Assembly: GCA_015057705.1 (NCBI GenBank)
Contig: SVDU01000009.1
Span: forward strand, 93,210 to 157,209
Direction of reading: 5' to 3'
From: Paenibacillaceae bacterium
GTDB taxonomy: Bacteria; Bacillota; Clostridia; Lachnospirales; Lachnospiraceae
DNA: 64,000 nucleotides
Position 1 is the stretch's first letter. Each line of letters opens with the position of its first letter. Positions 8,769-17,351 of this stretch are shown here, piece after piece. The translations under genes were made by a program, and so were the position numbers. Below the pieces are notes generated by a model. That model saw nothing but the letters and a program-made list of their open reading frames with translations. It had not been told where the DNA came from and did not search any database.

Positions 8769-10092
8769 TCAGATACAATCAAACAAGGCGGCAGTAGAAA
8801 AGCTGTGGTTCCGAATGAAAGAAAGCGGGCTTCCCATTCATAGTTTTCTGGCTGAACAGGGCGGAACTCTTCTTACGGAAAACTATCAGGCACCTTATAC
8901 GAAACAGGACCTTCACCGCATGTTCTCCATCACAAAGAGCTTCTGCGCCCTGGCAGTGGGATATCTCCTTGAGGACGGTCTGATTTCCCTTTCAGATCCC
9001 ATAACCGGCTACTTCCCGGAATACTCAGATGCTGAAACGAAAAGTCCATGGCTCATGAATATGACCATACAGCAAATGCTGATGATGCAGACATGCCACT
9101 CCTCAACCACCTATAAGATTGACAGGCAGAAAAACTGGGTGGAAAGCTTCTTTTTGGTTCCGCCTACCCATAAAAGCGGGGAAACCTTTCTCTATGATAC
9201 TTCCGCTGCCCATACGCTGGCAGCACTTGTAAAAAAGCTGACTGGAAAAGGAGTTCTTGATTATTTAAGAGAGAAATGTCTGGATAAACTTGATTTTTCC
9301 AAAGATGCGTATATCATAAAAGATCCCTTTGGAAGTGAAATGGGGGGCTCCGGCCTGATGGCCTATTCCCTTGATTTATTAAAGACTGGCAGATTCTGTA
9401 TGAATACAGTGAACTATGGGACGGGGGTTTTTGCAGATTATTTAAGAGATGCCGTTTCCTTTCAGGTTCCCACCGTTCATTTCGGACAGACAACAGATGA
9501 GAAGCAGGGATACGGCTACCAGATCTGGCAGATCCGGAATGGCTTTGCCATGTATGGTATGGGAAGTCAGTATGTGCTTTTTTATCCGGAACTGGATATG
9601 GTTATAGTCATTACGGCAAATACTCAGAATATCAGAGGGGGACAACAAAAAATACTGGATCTGGTTCGGGAGGGACTAAAGGAATTTTTAAGTCCGGTTC
9701 CCAGCCTTCCTGTCTTTTCCGGTCCCTCTCATTTAAACGCCGTTTACCGCCTTTTGCCCGGCCGGCAGAGATTTACAAGGCTTGCCCTTTCCCTTGACTC
9801 CAAAGAAGGCAGCCTTACCCTGTCCGGACCGGATAAGACATACACATTCTCTTTTTCCTTTACAGAACCTGCTGTCAGCATCTTAAATGGCTACAAACAG
9901 AGAATTGCAGTCAAAGCTTTGTGGGCAGATTCCAGAACACTTTATCTCCCTGTTTCCGTTGTGGGCGAATACGTGGGTTCCATCCATATCCTTTTAACTC
10001 TGTCAGAAGACGGTATTACCGTATGGATGAAAAAGATAGAAGAAACTCTTTTCCATGAATTCAGCGGATTTTTAACCGGCTTCAAAGAGTAG
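8758..10092 (+). CDS. Serine hydrolase of the beta-lactamase class C fold (putative esterase)
   Basis: A 444-residue protein with the Ser57-Ile-Thr-Lys60 catalytic tetrad region (MFSITKSF), Tyr146 in YDTSAAH (the YxN-type position, with Thr for Asn), and a GYGYQIW segment near the third motif. Family members are DD-peptidases, esterases or lactamases. Beside a hemicellulose locus, an esterase removing acyl groups from sugars is plausible, but this is inference. There is no signal peptide, so it is probably cytoplasmic. Its ATG lies inside the end of the AraC gene (11-base overlap), so the two are translationally coupled. A C-terminal ~120-residue beta domain follows the hydrolase core. Confidence 0.82.
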   Translation: MQNNQIQSNKAAVEKLWFRMKESGLPIHSFLAEQGGTLLTENYQAPYTKQDLHRMFSITKSFCALAVGYLLEDGLISLSDPITGYFPEYSDAETKSPWLMNMTIQQMLMMQTCHSSTTYKIDRQKNWVESFFLVPPTHKSGETFLYDTSAAHTLAALVKKLTGKGVLDYLREKCLDKLDFSKDAYIIKDPFGSEMGGSGLMAYSLDLLKTGRFCMNTVNYGTGVFADYLRDAVSFQVPTVHFGQTTDEKQGYGYQIWQIRNGFAMYGMGSQYVLFYPELDMVIVITANTQNIRGGQQKILDLVREGLKEFLSPVPSLPVFSGPSHLNAVYRLLPGRQRFTRLALSLDSKEGSLTLSGPDKTYTFSFSFTEPAVSILNGYKQRIAVKALWADSRTLYLPVSVVGEYVGSIHILLTLSEDGITVWMKKIEETLFHEFSGFLTGFKE

Positions 10093-10093
10093 A

Positions 10094-11458
10094 TTATTTC
10101 ATGATATCTTCTCCCCTGGCAGCTCTGGCTACGATACCAGAGGAAGCCAGAAGAGCAATCAGGTTTGGAAATACCATAAGTGCGTTAAATAAATCGGATA
10201 AATTCCAGACCAGCTGAACCTTTAAAAATGATCCAAGCACCAGGAACAATACAACGATCAATGCATATACCTTGGTTGCTTTGGGTCCAAAAAGTGCTTT
10301 CACATTTACCTCACCGAAAAAGTACCATCCGATGATTGTTGAAAATGCGAAAAACAGAAGACAGATTGCTACAAACGTATTTCCAAAAGAGCCGAATGCC
10401 TCACTGAATGCTGCCTGGGCAAGAGCTGTTCCCTGAGGAGCTCCTTCCACACCTGGAGCCAGTCTTCCTGAGGTGAGGATCACCAAAGCAGTTAGATTAA
10501 GAACCACAAAGGTATCAATAAATACAGCCATGATCGCCATAACGCCCTGATCCTGGGGTTTTTCTACCTTAGCAATGGCATGGGCGTGAGGAGTAGATCC
10601 CATACCTGCCTCATTGGAAAATAATCCTCTGGCAACACCATAACGCATGGCTTTCTGAACTCCGATTCCAGCAGCGCCGCCAAGCAGTGCCTGGGGACGG
10701 AATGCACCAACCACAATGGACCTAAGTGCAGGCAAAAGAGCGCTGTGATTGATAACCAAAACGATGAGACATCCGATTATATAAAATCCGGCCATCACCG
10801 GTACAAGTTTTTCTGTAAGGGAAGCAATTCGCTTCACACCTCCCATAAAGGTAAATGCAGCAACTGCCGCAATCACGATTCCAACAATCAGGGGATCCAC
10901 ACCAAAGGCAGTGTGAAAAGCCAGACCGATGGAATTAGCCTGAACCATATTTCCGGTAAATCCTAAAGCAAAAATTATTGCCATTGAGAAGAATACTGCC
11001 ATAACCTTACCTGCAGTTCCTTTAAAACGGGCTTTAATATAATATATGGGACCACCCGTTACTTCTCCCTGTGAATTAACAGTTTTATATTTTTGGGCTA
11101 GAACAGCTTCTCCATAGTTGGTCGCCATTCCAAAAAAGGCACTGAGCCACATCCAGAATATTGCTCCAGGTCCTCCGGAATAAAGTGCTGTCGCACAGCC
11201 TGCAATATTACCCGTACCTACCTGGGCTGCAATTGCCGTAGTTAATGCCTGAAAGGAGGACATTCCGTCTTTGCCCGCATTTTCGCCATTCAGCTTAAAA
11301 CTGCCGAACATCCGCTTAAATCCTTCTCCAAATTTTCTGACCTGTACAAACCGGGTGCGGACAGTAAATAAAATTCCTGTTCCAACCAGCAGATACAGTA
11401 AAATGCTGTTCCAGACAATGCTGCTGACTTTATCAACCAGCTGTGTAAATTGTTCCAT
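10094..11458 (-). CDS. Sodium:alanine/glycine symporter (AGCS/AlsT family)
   Basis: About 454 residues with many membrane segments and the AGCS signature region (QALTTAIAAQVGTGNIAGCATALYSGGPGAIFWMWLSAFFGMATNYGEAVLA). It imports alanine or glycine with Na+. I place the start at ATG 11458, preceded by GAGAGGG; the longer frame up to 11626 runs back through the terminator and riboswitch leader and is not coding. The leader carries a tandem glycine riboswitch and terminator, so glycine is the likely natural substrate and signal. It converges on the serine hydrolase gene with one base between stops. Confidence 0.94.
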   Translation of the reverse strand: MEQFTQLVDKVSSIVWNSILLYLLVGTGILFTVRTRFVQVRKFGEGFKRMFGSFKLNGENAGKDGMSSFQALTTAIAAQVGTGNIAGCATALYSGGPGAIFWMWLSAFFGMATNYGEAVLAQKYKTVNSQGEVTGGPIYYIKARFKGTAGKVMAVFFSMAIIFALGFTGNMVQANSIGLAFHTAFGVDPLIVGIVIAAVAAFTFMGGVKRIASLTEKLVPVMAGFYIIGCLIVLVINHSALLPALRSIVVGAFRPQALLGGAAGIGVQKAMRYGVARGLFSNEAGMGSTPHAHAIAKVEKPQDQGVMAIMAVFIDTFVVLNLTALVILTSGRLAPGVEGAPQGTALAQAAFSEAFGSFGNTFVAICLLFFAFSTIIGWYFFGEVNVKALFGPKATKVYALIVVLFLVLGSFLKVQLVWNLSDLFNALMVFPNLIALLASSGIVARAARGEDIMK

Positions 11459-11483
11459 GTGATAGACCCTCTCTTTTTGTTTA

Positions 11484-11521
11484 ATAAAAAAAGCCAAACC
11501 ATACGGGATGATTTGGCTCTG
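11484..11521 (-). terminator. Riboswitch-controlled intrinsic terminator before the glycine symporter
   Basis: On the minus strand an 11-bp stem (AGCCAAATCAT pairing with ATGGTTTGGCT, loop CCCGT) is followed by a run of T. It lies between the glycine aptamers and the symporter ATG. Its 5' flank, CAGAGCCA (11514-11521), is fully complementary to TGGCTCTG in the second aptamer. Confidence 0.85.
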
Positions 11522-11569
11522 AAAGCAAACAAATAAGGGCATCACTGCCGCTAAACGTTTGAACTTAAA

Positions 11570-11750
11570 CTCTGTCCTTTTGCCTGAGAGATTAACGCGG
11601 TTTCCCGCGCCTTGCACCTTCGGCACTCATTCATGAGATTCTCCAGAGCCACATCCATTCATAGTCCTTATCCGGTACTCCGGATGCCTGAGAGTGTTAC
11701 TCCTTCGGCAGACAAATCGTCATTTTCCTACGAACTTCGCTTGTTGGTTT
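11570..11750 (-). ncRNA. Tandem glycine riboswitch
   Basis: The minus strand shows two glycine aptamers in series. Each has the family core: TGCCGAAGGAGTAA then ACTCTCAGGC in the first, and GTGCCGAAGGTGCAAGG then AATCTCTCAGGCAAAAGGAC in the second, joined by a short linker. P1 of aptamer II pairs CTCTG (11644-11648 on plus as CAGAG) with CAGAG (11570-11574). It sits in the leader of a Na+/alanine-glycine symporter. The alternative pairing of the P1 5' strand with the terminator arm suggests that glycine stabilises P1, frees the terminator and lowers expression. Confidence 0.93.
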
Positions 11751-11769
11751 ATTACTTTTTCACTTTATC

Positions 11770-11798
11770 ACATTAACATAGGCTCTTAAGAATGTCAA
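11770..11798 (-). promoter_or_regulatory. Candidate promoter for the glycine riboswitch-symporter transcript
   Basis: TTGACA (11793-11798, minus strand) with TAATGT 17 bases downstream (11770-11775). The -35 is perfect, the -10 weak. Its start point would lie just before the first aptamer. Confidence 0.45.
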
Positions 11799-11830
11799 GT
11801 CTATGCTTAACTTTCTTTCCTCTATATACT

Positions 11831-11990
11831 TCACTTTCTTTTCTTTCTGTAAGCAAAAATGCCACCGAAGCCAATAATGGCACAAACCGATGCAAGTACT
11901 GCCAGAATACCAGCCGGACTATTTTGAGACGTTTCTTCCTGGTTACCTGCCTGGCTTTCCGCTTCAGACTGGCTTTCCGCTGATCTCTTT
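11831..11990 (-). pseudogene. C-terminal membrane-anchor fragment of a surface protein
   Basis: Reading the minus strand towards TGA 11831-11833 gives an acidic, Gln/Glu/Ser-rich linker (SAESQSEAESQAGNQEETSQ), a hydrophobic helix (NSPAGILAVLASVCAIIGFG) and a basic tail (AYRKKRK). This is the layout of the C-terminus of a cell-surface protein. Nothing continues upstream: at about 11990 the sequence changes to a hydrolase fragment on the opposite strand. It therefore looks like a leftover from a deletion. It was too short to be listed as a gene. The parent protein is not identified. Confidence 0.35.
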
Positions 11991-12466
11991 CGCCTGAAGC
12001 GGCCAGCCCGGAAGATATTCGGCCCAATGCTCTGATTCTTGCTTATGGTCTGTTGGATTATAAGGTGATGAAGGAGAAATCAGCCGAAGTGGCACAAGAT
12101 GAGTCGAAAAAACAGATGTTTGATTTTATGGACCGGGCAAATGTGGCTCTGACCGGAGAGAAAGAGATCACAGAGAGTGTGATCCAGACCTTCAGTCCCT
12201 CCCGCTTTGTCTCTTCCAATACTCCGCCCGCTTTTTTGTGGCATACTTCAGAGGATGGACTGGTTTACTCCGGAAACTCTCTGGTATTTGCCCTTGAGAT
12301 GGCCAGGCACCATGTCCCTTACGAACTCCATATCTTCCAGGAAGGAGAGCATGGACTGGCTCTGGCAAATCAGGTAACAGCCAACACTCCAAACCAGATA
12401 TCTCCAGAAGTTGAGACCTGGTTCCAACTTGCTGGTGCATGGCTGAAAAAACAGCTCCCATTCTGA
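11984..12466 (+). pseudogene. C-terminal fragment of an alpha/beta-hydrolase (acetyl-esterase-like)
   Basis: The frame is open from 11984 and reads SPEDIRPNALILAYGLLDYK, then the C-terminal part of an alpha/beta-hydrolase: TPPAFLWHTSEDGLVYSGNS with the late acidic residue, and FQEGEHGLALAN with the catalytic His. The N-terminal half, including the nucleophilic Ser, is missing, so it cannot be active. The only start available is TTG 12053, mid-domain. Its upstream end abuts the anchor fragment on the other strand, marking a rearrangement junction near 11990. The parent was probably a xylan or sugar acetyl esterase of the BD-FAE kind (inference). Confidence 0.7.
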
Positions 12467-12485
12467 CAAACTGTGGGGAGCTGTT
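12446..12485 (-). terminator. Intrinsic terminator downstream of the siroheme reductase operon
   Basis: On the minus strand AACAGCTCCC (12476-12485) pairs with GGGAGCTGTT (12450-12459) and is followed by a T run. It overlaps the last codons of the hydrolase fragment on the other strand. Confidence 0.75.
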
Positions 12486-12520
12486 AAAATTGCAAATCAG
12501 AATGGAAGGAAACTGGATGC

Positions 12521-13471
12521 CTAGCAGGTTGCCCCGCCCACCAGATGCAGCTTTGCATCCAGTATTTCCTGCTTTCTGCTTAAAATATCATCAGTAAGAA
12601 GCTGTGCCTCAACGTTTTCAAACCCAATCCGTTCAATGGTATCCGCTAACCGCTCTCCAGTCTGTCCCTGCTCCCGGAACAGGAGAATGGTTTTTTCAAC
12701 GACTGACAGAACTTCTTCTTCGCTCTTAAAGATCCTGCCAAGAGCTTTTCCATGGGTGATTTTCTTTCCCCATCTGCCACCTATGTACACAAGAAATCCA
12801 GGGGTGCCCTCTTCGATGACATCAAATGGGCATTTTCCTATACATCGTCCGCAGTTGTTGCAGATTTCCTTATCGATCTCTATCAGGCCGTCGGAAAGCT
12901 TTGCTGCTTTCATGGGACATGCTGTTTCAACCTGACATTTCCTGCAGCCGTTACACATATCTTCGTCAACGCAGGGTATCATCTGACCTACAATGCCCAG
13001 ATCATTTAAATTAGGCTTTACGCAGTTATTGGGGCATCCACCTGTGGCAATCTTAAATTTGTGAGGCAGTTTAACCGTGTGATAGCCCTTGTAGAACCGC
13101 TCATGAATCTTTTCTGAGAGATCAAAAGTATCGTACAGCCCATACTGGCAGGTGGTTCCCTTACAGGATACAACCGGCCGCACCAGCGATCCCGTTCCTC
13201 CGGTCTCCAGCCCCGCTTCTGCGAGGCAGTTTTGAAATGCCTCAATGTCATTATAATGAATGCCTCTTACTTCCACTGTTAAGCGGGCTGTAAATTCCAC
13301 ATCTCCGTTTCCAAACTTTCTTGCTGCCTTAGCAATGGCAGCGGTCTGATCTGCTGTAATCTTACCGTTTACAGTAATTACCCGCCCGTTAAATAAATCC
13401 GTTCCCTTATTATTTAAAAACCCCAGAGCTTTAACCCTCTTGATCTCATCTGGCTTTAATGTGCATGTCAT
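12521..13471 (-). CDS. Siroheme/[4Fe-4S] nitrite-sulfite reductase-type protein with ferredoxin insert
   Basis: A 316-residue protein. Residues 1-~90 form a nitrite/sulfite reductase ferredoxin-like half domain. Siroheme/[4Fe-4S] ligands follow: Cys103 and Cys108 (SCKGTTCQYG) and Cys146 and Cys150 (GGCPNNC). A two-cluster ferredoxin module comes next (CNGCRKCQVETACP and CNNCGRCIGKCP, ~170-220). Such short one-copy enzymes resemble AsrC-type anaerobic sulfite reductase and reduce sulfite or a related sulfur species. It lies 24 bases after a CoA-disulfide reductase/rhodanese gene, so sulfur metabolism is likelier than nitrite. AGGAGTGG precedes ATG 13471. The first cysteine pair is spaced Cx4C. 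Confidence 0.85.
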   Translation of the reverse strand: MTCTLKPDEIKRVKALGFLNNKGTDLFNGRVITVNGKITADQTAAIAKAARKFGNGDVEFTARLTVEVRGIHYNDIEAFQNCLAEAGLETGGTGSLVRPVVSCKGTTCQYGLYDTFDLSEKIHERFYKGYHTVKLPHKFKIATGGCPNNCVKPNLNDLGIVGQMIPCVDEDMCNGCRKCQVETACPMKAAKLSDGLIEIDKEICNNCGRCIGKCPFDVIEEGTPGFLVYIGGRWGKKITHGKALGRIFKSEEEVLSVVEKTILLFREQGQTGERLADTIERIGFENVEAQLLTDDILSRKQEILDAKLHLVGGATC

Positions 13472-13495
13472 AATTTTACCACTCCTGTTTTTTTA

Positions 13496-15121
13496 TTATG
13501 AACCTTCTACCTCTGTAAAAGTAATTCCGCCTTCCAGCACCTTTGTATATTTATATCCGTAGTAATCCAGCCGGTTCTGAAGCAGATAGGCCCGCTTTCC
13601 CCTGTTACATACCAGAAGTATATGATCCTCTTTATCAAGCCCTTTAACCGGTCCGTCTACCTCCGTTAATTCCACATGCATGGCACCTGGCACGGAAGGA
13701 ACCTGACCTGCATCCACCAGCTTATAACCTTCTGCCATTCCATTACCATATTCCGCAGGAGTCATGGATTTTAAATTGCCGTTTAATTTATTAAGTAAAA
13801 TATTTAAGGTATGTACAAATGGATGGATTGCGGTAGAAAATGGAGGTGCATAAGCAAGATCCATATCAGCAAGATCGTTTAAATCTGCCTTACACATAAT
13901 TGCAGTTACTGTCATATCCACAATTTTATCAACGGCACCGCTGCCAACGGCCTGTACTCCAAGAAGGCGAAGGGTTTTCTTATCCGCAATCATTTTAATA
14001 ATAAAATAAGATGCACCCTGCATATAATGTGCTTTATCATCCACCACCGCGATTACGCTGGCTGCATCAAATCCTTCCTCTATGGCCTGGGTCTCTGTCA
14101 GTCCAGTTCTTCCGGCATTCAGCCCTGGAAGCTTACACACTGCAGTTCCCAGAACGCCACGGTAGGAACGCTCATCTCCAGCAATATTCTGTGCAATGAG
14201 CCTACCGCTGGTATTGGCCGTTGATCCCATAGGTGACCATGCTGGTTTTCCTGTGATGGCATTTTTCACCATGGCACAGTCTCCTGCTCCATATATATCC
14301 TTATCATTGGTTCTTCCCTGGGAATCAGTAATGATTGTTCCCTTGAACATTTCAATTCCGGTGCCCTCTAAGAATTCTGTATTCGGCTTAATTCCTGCGC
14401 AGAAGACAACCATATCTGCTTTATAGGCGCGTTTATCCGTTACTACCTTCTCGACTTTTCCATCGCCTTCAATAGCGGTTACCTTCACCCCTGTTACAAC
14501 AGGGATTCCGGCATCGGCAATCTTTCGTTCCAGATAGTCAGAAACCTCCGGATCAAAACCAGGAAGAATCTGAGGCGCCATATCCACCACAAATGTCTTA
14601 ATTCCTTCCGCTGCCAGATTCTCAGCAAGTTCAAGACCGATATATCCTGCACCCACCACAACTGCCTTCTTGATTCCTCCATTTACTGCAAGCTCCCTGA
14701 TCTCTATGGCATCTTCAGGCGTTCTCATGGTAAATACATTCTTTCGTTCTCTTCCCTCAACAGGCGGAATAACCGGGCTTGCTCCTGTTGCAATTACCAG
14801 CTTATCATAATGGTATAACTTTTCTTCTCCAGTTCCCAGATCAACTGCTGTCACAGTTTTGCCTTTACGATCTACCTTTATTGCCTCTGTTCGGACCAAT
14901 ACCTTTGCTCCTGTGAGTTTCTCAAATTTCTGAGGAGTGTTGACGATCAGCTGCTCCTTTTCAGGAATTACATTTCCTACGAAATACGGCAGTCCACAAC
15001 CTGCATAAGAAATATTTTCTCCTTTATTCAGAATGATCACTTCATTTTCTCTGTCTTCCCGCATAAGCTTTGCAGCTGTTTTAGTTCCTGCAGCCACACC
15101 GCCAAGTACAATCACCTTCAT
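13496..15121 (-). CDS. FAD-dependent CoA-disulfide/persulfide reductase with C-terminal rhodanese domain
   Basis: About 541 residues. The FAD motif is VIVLGGVAAGTKTAAKL, the redox Cys42 is in SYAGCGLPYF (single-Cys CoADR type), the NAD(P) motif is VVVGAGYIGLELAENL and the second FAD site is DIYGAGDCA. The C-terminal ~75 residues are a rhodanese domain with active Cys ~505 (VCNRGKRA). Homologues with this layout reduce CoA disulfide, CoA persulfide or polysulfide with NAD(P)H. ATG 15121 follows AAGGAG; the longer frame has no site. It is first in an operon with the siroheme reductase and diverges from a LysR regulator, all consistent with sulfur reduction. Confidence 0.9.
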   Translation of the reverse strand: MKVIVLGGVAAGTKTAAKLMREDRENEVIILNKGENISYAGCGLPYFVGNVIPEKEQLIVNTPQKFEKLTGAKVLVRTEAIKVDRKGKTVTAVDLGTGEEKLYHYDKLVIATGASPVIPPVEGRERKNVFTMRTPEDAIEIRELAVNGGIKKAVVVGAGYIGLELAENLAAEGIKTFVVDMAPQILPGFDPEVSDYLERKIADAGIPVVTGVKVTAIEGDGKVEKVVTDKRAYKADMVVFCAGIKPNTEFLEGTGIEMFKGTIITDSQGRTNDKDIYGAGDCAMVKNAITGKPAWSPMGSTANTSGRLIAQNIAGDERSYRGVLGTAVCKLPGLNAGRTGLTETQAIEEGFDAASVIAVVDDKAHYMQGASYFIIKMIADKKTLRLLGVQAVGSGAVDKIVDMTVTAIMCKADLNDLADMDLAYAPPFSTAIHPFVHTLNILLNKLNGNLKSMTPAEYGNGMAEGYKLVDAGQVPSVPGAMHVELTEVDGPVKGLDKEDHILLVCNRGKRAYLLQNRLDYYGYKYTKVLEGGITFTEVEGS

Positions 15122-15131
15122 TGTTTTCTCC

Positions 15132-15169
15132 TTTTGATTAATATCAAAACTTTGATTACTTTTTATCAA
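15132..15169. promoter_or_regulatory. Two TTGAT/ATCAA dyads, candidate LysR operator
   Basis: TTTTGAT-TAAT-ATCAAAA (15132-15149) is a perfect 7-bp dyad and TTGAT (15152-15156) with ATCAA (15165-15169) a second. They lie between the predicted transcription start and the ATG of the CoA-disulfide reductase, and about 90-130 bases upstream of the divergent LysR gene, where such regulators bind. Confidence 0.5.
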
Positions 15170-15170
15170 T

Positions 15171-15199
15171 ATCATAGCACTTGTTTTTTGTACCGTAAA
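15171..15199 (-). promoter_or_regulatory. Predicted promoter of the sulfur operon
   Basis: Minus strand TTTACG (15194-15199), 17-base spacer, TATGAT (15171-15176). The start point would fall inside the second TTGAT/ATCAA dyad. Confidence 0.55.
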
Positions 15200-15259
15200 A
15201 TAGTATTATCTAAAGCATGATATTGGTTTTATCTATACCAGATGAAGGGAGATAGTAAG

Positions 15260-16138
15260 ATGGCAACCTTAAAGCAGTTAAAGACCTATATAGCAGTGGC
15301 AGAGACATTAAAGATGAGTGAGGCAGCCAAACGGCTCTATCTGTCCCAGCCTACCGTAAGTCAGATTATTGCAGATCTGGAAAAAGAATATGAAACCACA
15401 TTTTTTAAACGATATCCCAAGCGACTGGAGCTGACACCTATGGGGAAGCTTTTCTGGGACAGGGCTTTAAATGTATTAAACAGTTACGAAACATTAAACC
15501 AATCCATGAAAAACTCTGCCGTACTCCGCCCTCTGCGGGTAGGTGTTACCTTAACCATCGGAGATACCATGATTAGTGATATGATACAGATACTGCAAAA
15601 GAGCCATCCGGACATCTCATGCTCTGTATATATAGAAAATACAAAGATACTGGAACACCGCCTGATTCACAATGAACTGGATATCGCACTAGTGGAAGGC
15701 GTGATATTAAATGAGAAAATTCATACAGAACCAATTATGGAAGATGAGCTGCAGTTGATTTACAGCATAGACCATCCTTTTTCCAGAAGAGATGTGATCA
15801 GAGCTGAGGATTTATACAACTGTGAATTTATACTGCGGGAAGTTGGTAGCGGAACACGTTCTATCTTTGAAAACCTCATGCAGACCCGGCATATTCCTTA
15901 TAGCGTTAAATGGGAATCCTACAGCGGATCTGCCATACTGGACGGAGTTGCCCGCAACCTTGGCATCGGAGTCATTTCCACCCGCTATGTGAAGGGATCT
16001 TCCCGGTCTGAAGTGATCCATGCCCGTCCCATAAAGGACATGCCCATGAACCGCTACTTTTATCTTTGCTATAATGAATGCCACGCCTTTAACTCCCAGA
16101 TGGCTGATTTCAAGGACGCCGCAAAGTCCATGAAATAG
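15260..16138 (+). CDS. LysR-family transcriptional regulator (CysB/CysL-like)
   Basis: About 292 residues: an N-terminal winged helix (LKQLKTYIAVAETLKMSEAAKRLYLSQPTVSQIIADLEKEY) and a C-terminal periplasmic-binding-like effector domain (~90-292; RPLRVGVTLTIGDTMISDMI). ATG 15260 is chosen because AAGGGAG lies about eight bases before it. It is transcribed divergently from the CoA-disulfide reductase/siroheme reductase operon and most likely controls it in response to a sulfur metabolite (inference from position). TTGAT/ATCAA dyads in the shared intergenic region are candidate binding sites. Confidence 0.92.
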   Translation: MATLKQLKTYIAVAETLKMSEAAKRLYLSQPTVSQIIADLEKEYETTFFKRYPKRLELTPMGKLFWDRALNVLNSYETLNQSMKNSAVLRPLRVGVTLTIGDTMISDMIQILQKSHPDISCSVYIENTKILEHRLIHNELDIALVEGVILNEKIHTEPIMEDELQLIYSIDHPFSRRDVIRAEDLYNCEFILREVGSGTRSIFENLMQTRHIPYSVKWESYSGSAILDGVARNLGIGVISTRYVKGSSRSEVIHARPIKDMPMNRYFYLCYNECHAFNSQMADFKDAAKSMK

Positions 16139-16168
16139 AAAGCCTGTGGGAGTTTCCTGCTTTTCAGC

Positions 16169-17017
16169 CTATGGGAATTCTATTTTCATTCCATCATAGG
16201 CAAATTCAATTCCCTCATACTGTCTTTGCAGTCTAAAGTAATCGTCATAGGACTTTCCCCAGTCCTCTTCTAAATGGGTAATGATTACCTTTCCTATCTG
16301 ATAATTCTTTTTTAATGCAACAATCTCATCCATAACAAATAATTCTTTCCGTAGAATATTTGTTTCATCAAGAACAAACCCAGCCTTTAACTGATCCCCC
16401 ACAATGGTATTGCCAATAATTAAGACATCGGCTTTATAAAATAGCAGGTGATCTGGTAATGGTTTTACATCACAGGGCGCATAAATCACTTTCCGTTCTT
16501 TATCCTTTATCACAAAAACGGTTACAATCCCACTTTCATCAACCGGGACAAATTCGATTTGAATTCCGTTTTGTTCCAGATGATTCATGTTTTTGACTTT
16601 TGCCAGCTCCATCTCTTCATAATATTCCAGCATGGAACCATATTTACTGCACTGACTCCTCAGTTCCTTTATAATCTCAGGCATCGCCCCTACGGTCAAA
16701 GGCTGGCTGCAGGTTATCCCTACAGACTGGGCAAGCCAGTCCATCTTTAACTGTTCAATCACCCTGATTCCCATGGTATGATCCGGGTCTGCGTGGCTGA
16801 ACAATATGGTATCAATTGCTTTCACATCAGCATGGTTTAGTGCTGCATTAATGTCTTCCGGTGTATCAATTAATAAGTTTAAATCTTCTAAATACAGACT
16901 GCATCCACATCTTGCGTATGGAACTCCTTTTGTTCTGGCCTCCTTGCAGATTCTGCATTGGCATAATGGTCTAGGTATGCTGACGCAGCCGCCTGAACCG
17001 ATTATTTTGATCTTCAT
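16169..17017 (-). CDS. Metallo-beta-lactamase-fold hydrolase, PhnP-like
   Basis: A 282-residue metallo-hydrolase. It has the metal motif SHADPDHTMG (HxDxDH, ~75-80) and a late VIITHLEEDWG His. An early cysteine cluster, CQCRICKEARTKG followed by ARCGC, matches the extra zinc site of PhnP-type phosphodiesterases, which cleave cyclic ribose phosphates or related nucleotides. No phn genes are nearby, so the substrate is open. The start at ATG 17017 follows an AGGAGGTGAC site. It is a single gene, converging with the LysR gene and divergent from the ferredoxin. Confidence 0.82.
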   Translation of the reverse strand: MKIKIIGSGGCVSIPRPLCQCRICKEARTKGVPYARCGCSLYLEDLNLLIDTPEDINAALNHADVKAIDTILFSHADPDHTMGIRVIEQLKMDWLAQSVGITCSQPLTVGAMPEIIKELRSQCSKYGSMLEYYEEMELAKVKNMNHLEQNGIQIEFVPVDESGIVTVFVIKDKERKVIYAPCDVKPLPDHLLFYKADVLIIGNTIVGDQLKAGFVLDETNILRKELFVMDEIVALKKNYQIGKVIITHLEEDWGKSYDDYFRLQRQYEGIEFAYDGMKIEFP

Positions 17018-17138
17018 GTTGTCACCTCCTGTTATTGAAAAATTTTCTCTTTTCGTGTGACGTTGTTACAGACATAATGCTTTCATTTTTTTATAATCAG
17101 GAATATAAACAACCCACCTATGGAAAGAAGGTTAAACA

Positions 17139-17330
17139 ATGAATGCACAAACCCTCGTTGTTATAAAAGAGAACTGCCCCCAAAATCACCCCTGCCCCTC
17201 TGTCCGTATCTGTCCGGTAGGAGCCTTAAAACAAAACGGCTTCCAGGCTCCTACGGTTGATATGGAAGCCTGCATACGCTGTGGCAAATGTACCAGATTT
17301 TGCCCAATGAACGCGCTGCGGCTAGCCTGA
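17139..17330 (+). CDS. 4Fe-4S ferredoxin-type protein
   Basis: A 63-residue iron-sulfur protein. The C-terminal cluster motif CIRCGKCTRFCP is canonical, while the N-terminal cysteines (CPQNHPCPSVRICPVGAL) have wider spacing, so the protein may hold one regular and one atypical cluster. Small proteins of this kind carry electrons or donate clusters in the cytoplasm. AGAAGG lies upstream of ATG 17139. It stands alone, divergent from the PhnP-like gene and ending before an 88-bp palindrome. Confidence 0.85.
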   Translation: MNAQTLVVIKENCPQNHPCPSVRICPVGALKQNGFQAPTVDMEACIRCGKCTRFCPMNALRLA

Positions 17331-17351
17331 TTTTCTTATTTTATAATCATT

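Noticed and set aside
11459..11626. N-terminal extension of the glycine symporter frame
   Set aside because: This stretch holds the terminator and part of the glycine riboswitch, and ATG 11458 has its own ribosome site.
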